Shown piece by piece: positions 13,306-15,574 of a stretch of 15,574 bases of DNA (position 1 is its first letter; each line of letters starts with the position of its first letter). The notes under the pieces are model-generated. The model made no database searches, was not told where the DNA came from, and saw nothing but the letters and a program-made list of their open reading frames with translations. Made by a program: the position numbers and the translations under genes. The stretch spans positions 1 to 15,574 of the forward strand of contig CAVCPW010000081.1 in NCBI GenBank assembly GCA_963604075.1, given 5' to 3'. The DNA is from Anthropogastromicrobium sp963604075. GTDB taxonomy: Bacteria > Bacillota > Clostridia > Lachnospirales > Lachnospiraceae.

Positions 13306-15567
13306 ATGGCAATTCAAATCAGCAAAAATGGACGTCTGATGACACTTCAGACAAAAGATTCAAGCTATCAGATGCTTGCAGATGAAAAAGGCGTGCTGTT
13401 GCACTTATATTATGGAAGCCGCATTGACGCAGAGGACGTATCTGACTTGATTTTAAGAAGTGATGTCGGCTTTTCAGGAAATCCAGAAGAGGCAGGATGT
13501 GACCGTACCTACTCACTTGATACGCTTCCGCAGGAAGTGGCTTCGAGTGGCGTCGGTGATTACAGAGATGACATGGTTCGCTTGGTACATGAAAATGGCA
13601 GCTGTGCAGCTGATTTTCGTTTTGAGAGCTGTGAGGTCGTATCTGGTGCATATTCGATTCCGGGTTTGCCTGCGCTGTATGACACAAAAGGCAGCAGTGA
13701 TGATGAAAACAGGAAAGATCAAGTAGATAGTAAAACGCATGAAACCAGCGAAACTAATGCTACTAGCGAGACACTTGTCGTTCGCATGAAAGAAAAAGCT
13801 TCCGGCGTGATTCTTACCTTGTACTATGGCGTGTGGGAAGGCGAGAATGTAATCACAAGAACTGCCAGTCTGACAAATACTGGCAGGGAGCCGATCTATA
13901 TCGAAAAGCTTTTGTCCTGCAGCATCGACATGATGAACCGTGACCTTGATCTGGTAAGCTTTACCGGCCGCCATGCGATGGAGCGCACGATGGAGCGCAC
14001 ACCGATTACGCACATTAAGACTGAGTTTGGCAGTATTCGAGGAACATCAAGTCACCAGTATAATCCGGCGATGATTCTTTGTGATCGCCATGCAACAGAG
14101 GATACAGGGGACTGCTTTGGACTGTGTCTGGCATACAGTGGCAGCTTCACTGCAATGGCACAGAAGGATCAGAGAGATCAGATTCGTGTGCAGATGGGTA
14201 TCAATCCATATCAGTTTCGTTGGCACCTGGCAGAGGGCGAGACCTTCTATGCACCGCAGGTGATTCTTTCCTTCTCCAATCAGGGCTTTGCCAAGCTTTC
14301 TCATCAGTATCATGCCATTTTGCGCGAGCATATGTGCAGAGGACGCTATAAGCATGAGCGCCGTCCTGTATTGATTAACAACTGGGAGGCTACCTATTTT
14401 GATTTCAATGAGGAGAAGATCGAAAAGATTGCAGCGCAGGCAGGGAAACTTGGCATCGAGATGATGGTTCTTGATGACGGTTGGTTTGGCAAGCGAAACG
14501 ATGATAACAGCGGTCTGGGTGACTGGTTTGTAAATGAAGACAAGATTAGAGGTGGGCTTCCGGCACTTTCAAAGAAAATCCATGAGAAGGGCATGAAATT
14601 TGGTCTTTGGTTTGAGCCTGAGATGATTTCTGAGGATAGCGATCTGTACCGTGCACATCCAGATTGGGCACTTGCAATTCCAGGCCGTGTGCCGAATCAC
14701 AGCCGCAACCAGCTTGTGCTTGATATGGCAAGAAGTGACGTGCGCGACTATCTGATGGAGCGCTTTGAGGATATCTTAGGCAATACACAGATTGAATATG
14801 TAAAGTGGGATATGAACCGCAGTGTTTGTGATATGTACAGCAGTGTCTACGCCGGTGAGCATTCAGGAGAACGGTATCACCGCTATGTGCTTGGCGTATA
14901 TGATCTGTTAGAGCGTTTTGTAAAACGCTTCCCAGATACGCTGCTTGAAGGTTGCAGCGGCGGTGGCGGACGCTTTGATGCCGGAATGCTGTATTATTCG
15001 CCACAGATCTGGTGCAGCGATAATACGGACGCAATGAACCGACTTGATATCCAGTATGGAACGTCCTTCTTCTATCCGGCGAGTGCAGTTGGCGCACATG
15101 TTTCTGCTTGCCCGAACCATCAGACAGGACGCAGTGTGCCGCTTTCCACCAGAGCCGATGTGGCGCTTGCCGGAAGCTTTGGCTATGAGCTTGACCTTCG
15201 CCTTCTCTCCGATGAGGAAAAGGCACAGGTAACGCAGCAAATCAAAGAATTCCATGAGTATTATGATCTCACACATGAGGGTGACTACTATCGTCTGACT
15301 GACAGTGAAAATAAGAGTTTTACTGCGTGGGAGTTTGTTGCACCTGATATGAGCCGTGCACTTGTCGAGGTAGTGAAGAAGGATGCGTGGGGAAATCCGC
15401 TTCCGGTTCATGTTAACGTGAAGGGACTCGACGATGATACACTGTATGTTTGCAGCATAAATGGAATCAAACGTACCGGAAAGACCTGGAATCGTGCAGG
15501 TGTCACCCTTTCGAAGTTTTTGCATGCAGGTGAGAGTATGAAGTTTACGTTTACAAAGGTGGAGTAA
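13306..15567 (+). CDS. Alpha-galactosidase, glycoside hydrolase family 36
   Basis: A 753-residue retaining alpha-galactosidase, hydrolysing terminal alpha-1,6-galactose of melibiose, raffinose or stachyose. It has no signal peptide and should be cytoplasmic, acting on imported sugars. An N-terminal beta-sandwich domain (to about 330) is followed by the catalytic barrel with WEATYFDF, DDGWFG, GLWFEPEMIS, KWDMNR (nucleophile Asp502), EGCSGGGGRFD and the acid/base motif CSDNTD (Asp572), then a C-terminal beta domain. These residue roles follow from the GH36 motifs. Length is near the family norm of about 720-750 residues. The start at 13306 is set by AAGGAG 6 nt upstream; a frame from GTG 13204 runs through stem-loop 2 and is rejected. 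Residues 126-156 form an odd hydrophilic insert rich in Asp, Ser, Thr and Glu. It closes the transporter operon; 7 nt follow to the window end. Confidence 0.97.
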   Translation: MAIQISKNGRLMTLQTKDSSYQMLADEKGVLLHLYYGSRIDAEDVSDLILRSDVGFSGNPEEAGCDRTYSLDTLPQEVASSGVGDYRDDMVRLVHENGSCAADFRFESCEVVSGAYSIPGLPALYDTKGSSDDENRKDQVDSKTHETSETNATSETLVVRMKEKASGVILTLYYGVWEGENVITRTASLTNTGREPIYIEKLLSCSIDMMNRDLDLVSFTGRHAMERTMERTPITHIKTEFGSIRGTSSHQYNPAMILCDRHATEDTGDCFGLCLAYSGSFTAMAQKDQRDQIRVQMGINPYQFRWHLAEGETFYAPQVILSFSNQGFAKLSHQYHAILREHMCRGRYKHERRPVLINNWEATYFDFNEEKIEKIAAQAGKLGIEMMVLDDGWFGKRNDDNSGLGDWFVNEDKIRGGLPALSKKIHEKGMKFGLWFEPEMISEDSDLYRAHPDWALAIPGRVPNHSRNQLVLDMARSDVRDYLMERFEDILGNTQIEYVKWDMNRSVCDMYSSVYAGEHSGERYHRYVLGVYDLLERFVKRFPDTLLEGCSGGGGRFDAGMLYYSPQIWCSDNTDAMNRLDIQYGTSFFYPASAVGAHVSACPNHQTGRSVPLSTRADVALAGSFGYELDLRLLSDEEKAQVTQQIKEFHEYYDLTHEGDYYRLTDSENKSFTAWEFVAPDMSRALVEVVKKDAWGNPLPVHVNVKGLDDDTLYVCSINGIKRTGKTWNRAGVTLSKFLHAGESMKFTFTKVE

Positions 15568-15574
15568 AAAGTTT

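Noticed and set aside
14546..15525. Long open frames opposite the alpha-galactosidase gene
   Set aside because: They have no ribosome site or recognisable domain and follow from the codon use of the real gene on the other strand.

Overview
The window looks like chromosomal DNA of a low-to-mid-GC gut-type Firmicute, most probably a Lachnospiraceae (Clostridia). This is inferred from strong AGGAGG-type ribosome sites, sigma-A-like promoters, a YesM/YesN-type two-component system beside an LplA/LplB/YtcP-type sugar ABC transporter, a full-length transketolase, and an AAA-ATPase/PD-(D/E)XK protein of a family common in gut anaerobes. I cannot name the genus from the sequence alone. No tRNA, rRNA, CRISPR array, insertion sequence or phage gene is visible.

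Layout. (1) 2-541, plus: the 3' part of an aldo/keto reductase, followed by a clear intrinsic terminator (629-662). (2) 828-2813, plus: transketolase with its own extended -10 promoter. (3) 2868-2946: a compact, branched, terminator-like RNA element with a promoter directly in front of it. It precedes a pyridoxamine-phosphate-oxidase-like (NimA-type) flavoprotein gene (2988-3473, plus). A hairpin at 3521-3583 separates this gene from convergent genes. (4) 3592-5869, minus: an AAA-ATPase/nuclease-like protein, then a membrane-tethered XRE regulator. Each has its own candidate promoter, and the regulator has a perfect 16-bp palindrome on its promoter.

(5) 5981-15567 is one carbohydrate-utilisation locus. 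On the minus strand, a YesN-type response regulator (AraC output domain) and a YesM-type sensor kinase form a two-gene operon, separated by 2 nt. A 337-bp regulatory region (9190-9526) holds a near-consensus promoter for the two-component operon and a pair of 22-bp direct repeats exactly 45 bp apart, which are good candidate operators. On the plus strand follow an extracellular solute-binding protein, two ABC permeases and a cytoplasmic GH36 alpha-galactosidase. Stem-loops sit between binding protein and permease 1, and between permease 2 and alpha-galactosidase, so stepped expression within the operon is likely.

Working model (inference): an alpha-galactoside (raffinose, stachyose or melibiose type) outside the cell is sensed by the kinase. 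The AraC-type regulator then activates the divergent operon, the transporter brings the sugar in intact, and the enzyme removes galactose inside the cell. No ABC ATPase gene is in the window, so a shared MsmX-type ATPase would have to be encoded elsewhere. The most promising points for follow-up are the 45-bp-spaced operator repeats, the unidentified leader RNA before the flavoprotein gene, and the binding protein's lack of a canonical lipobox.
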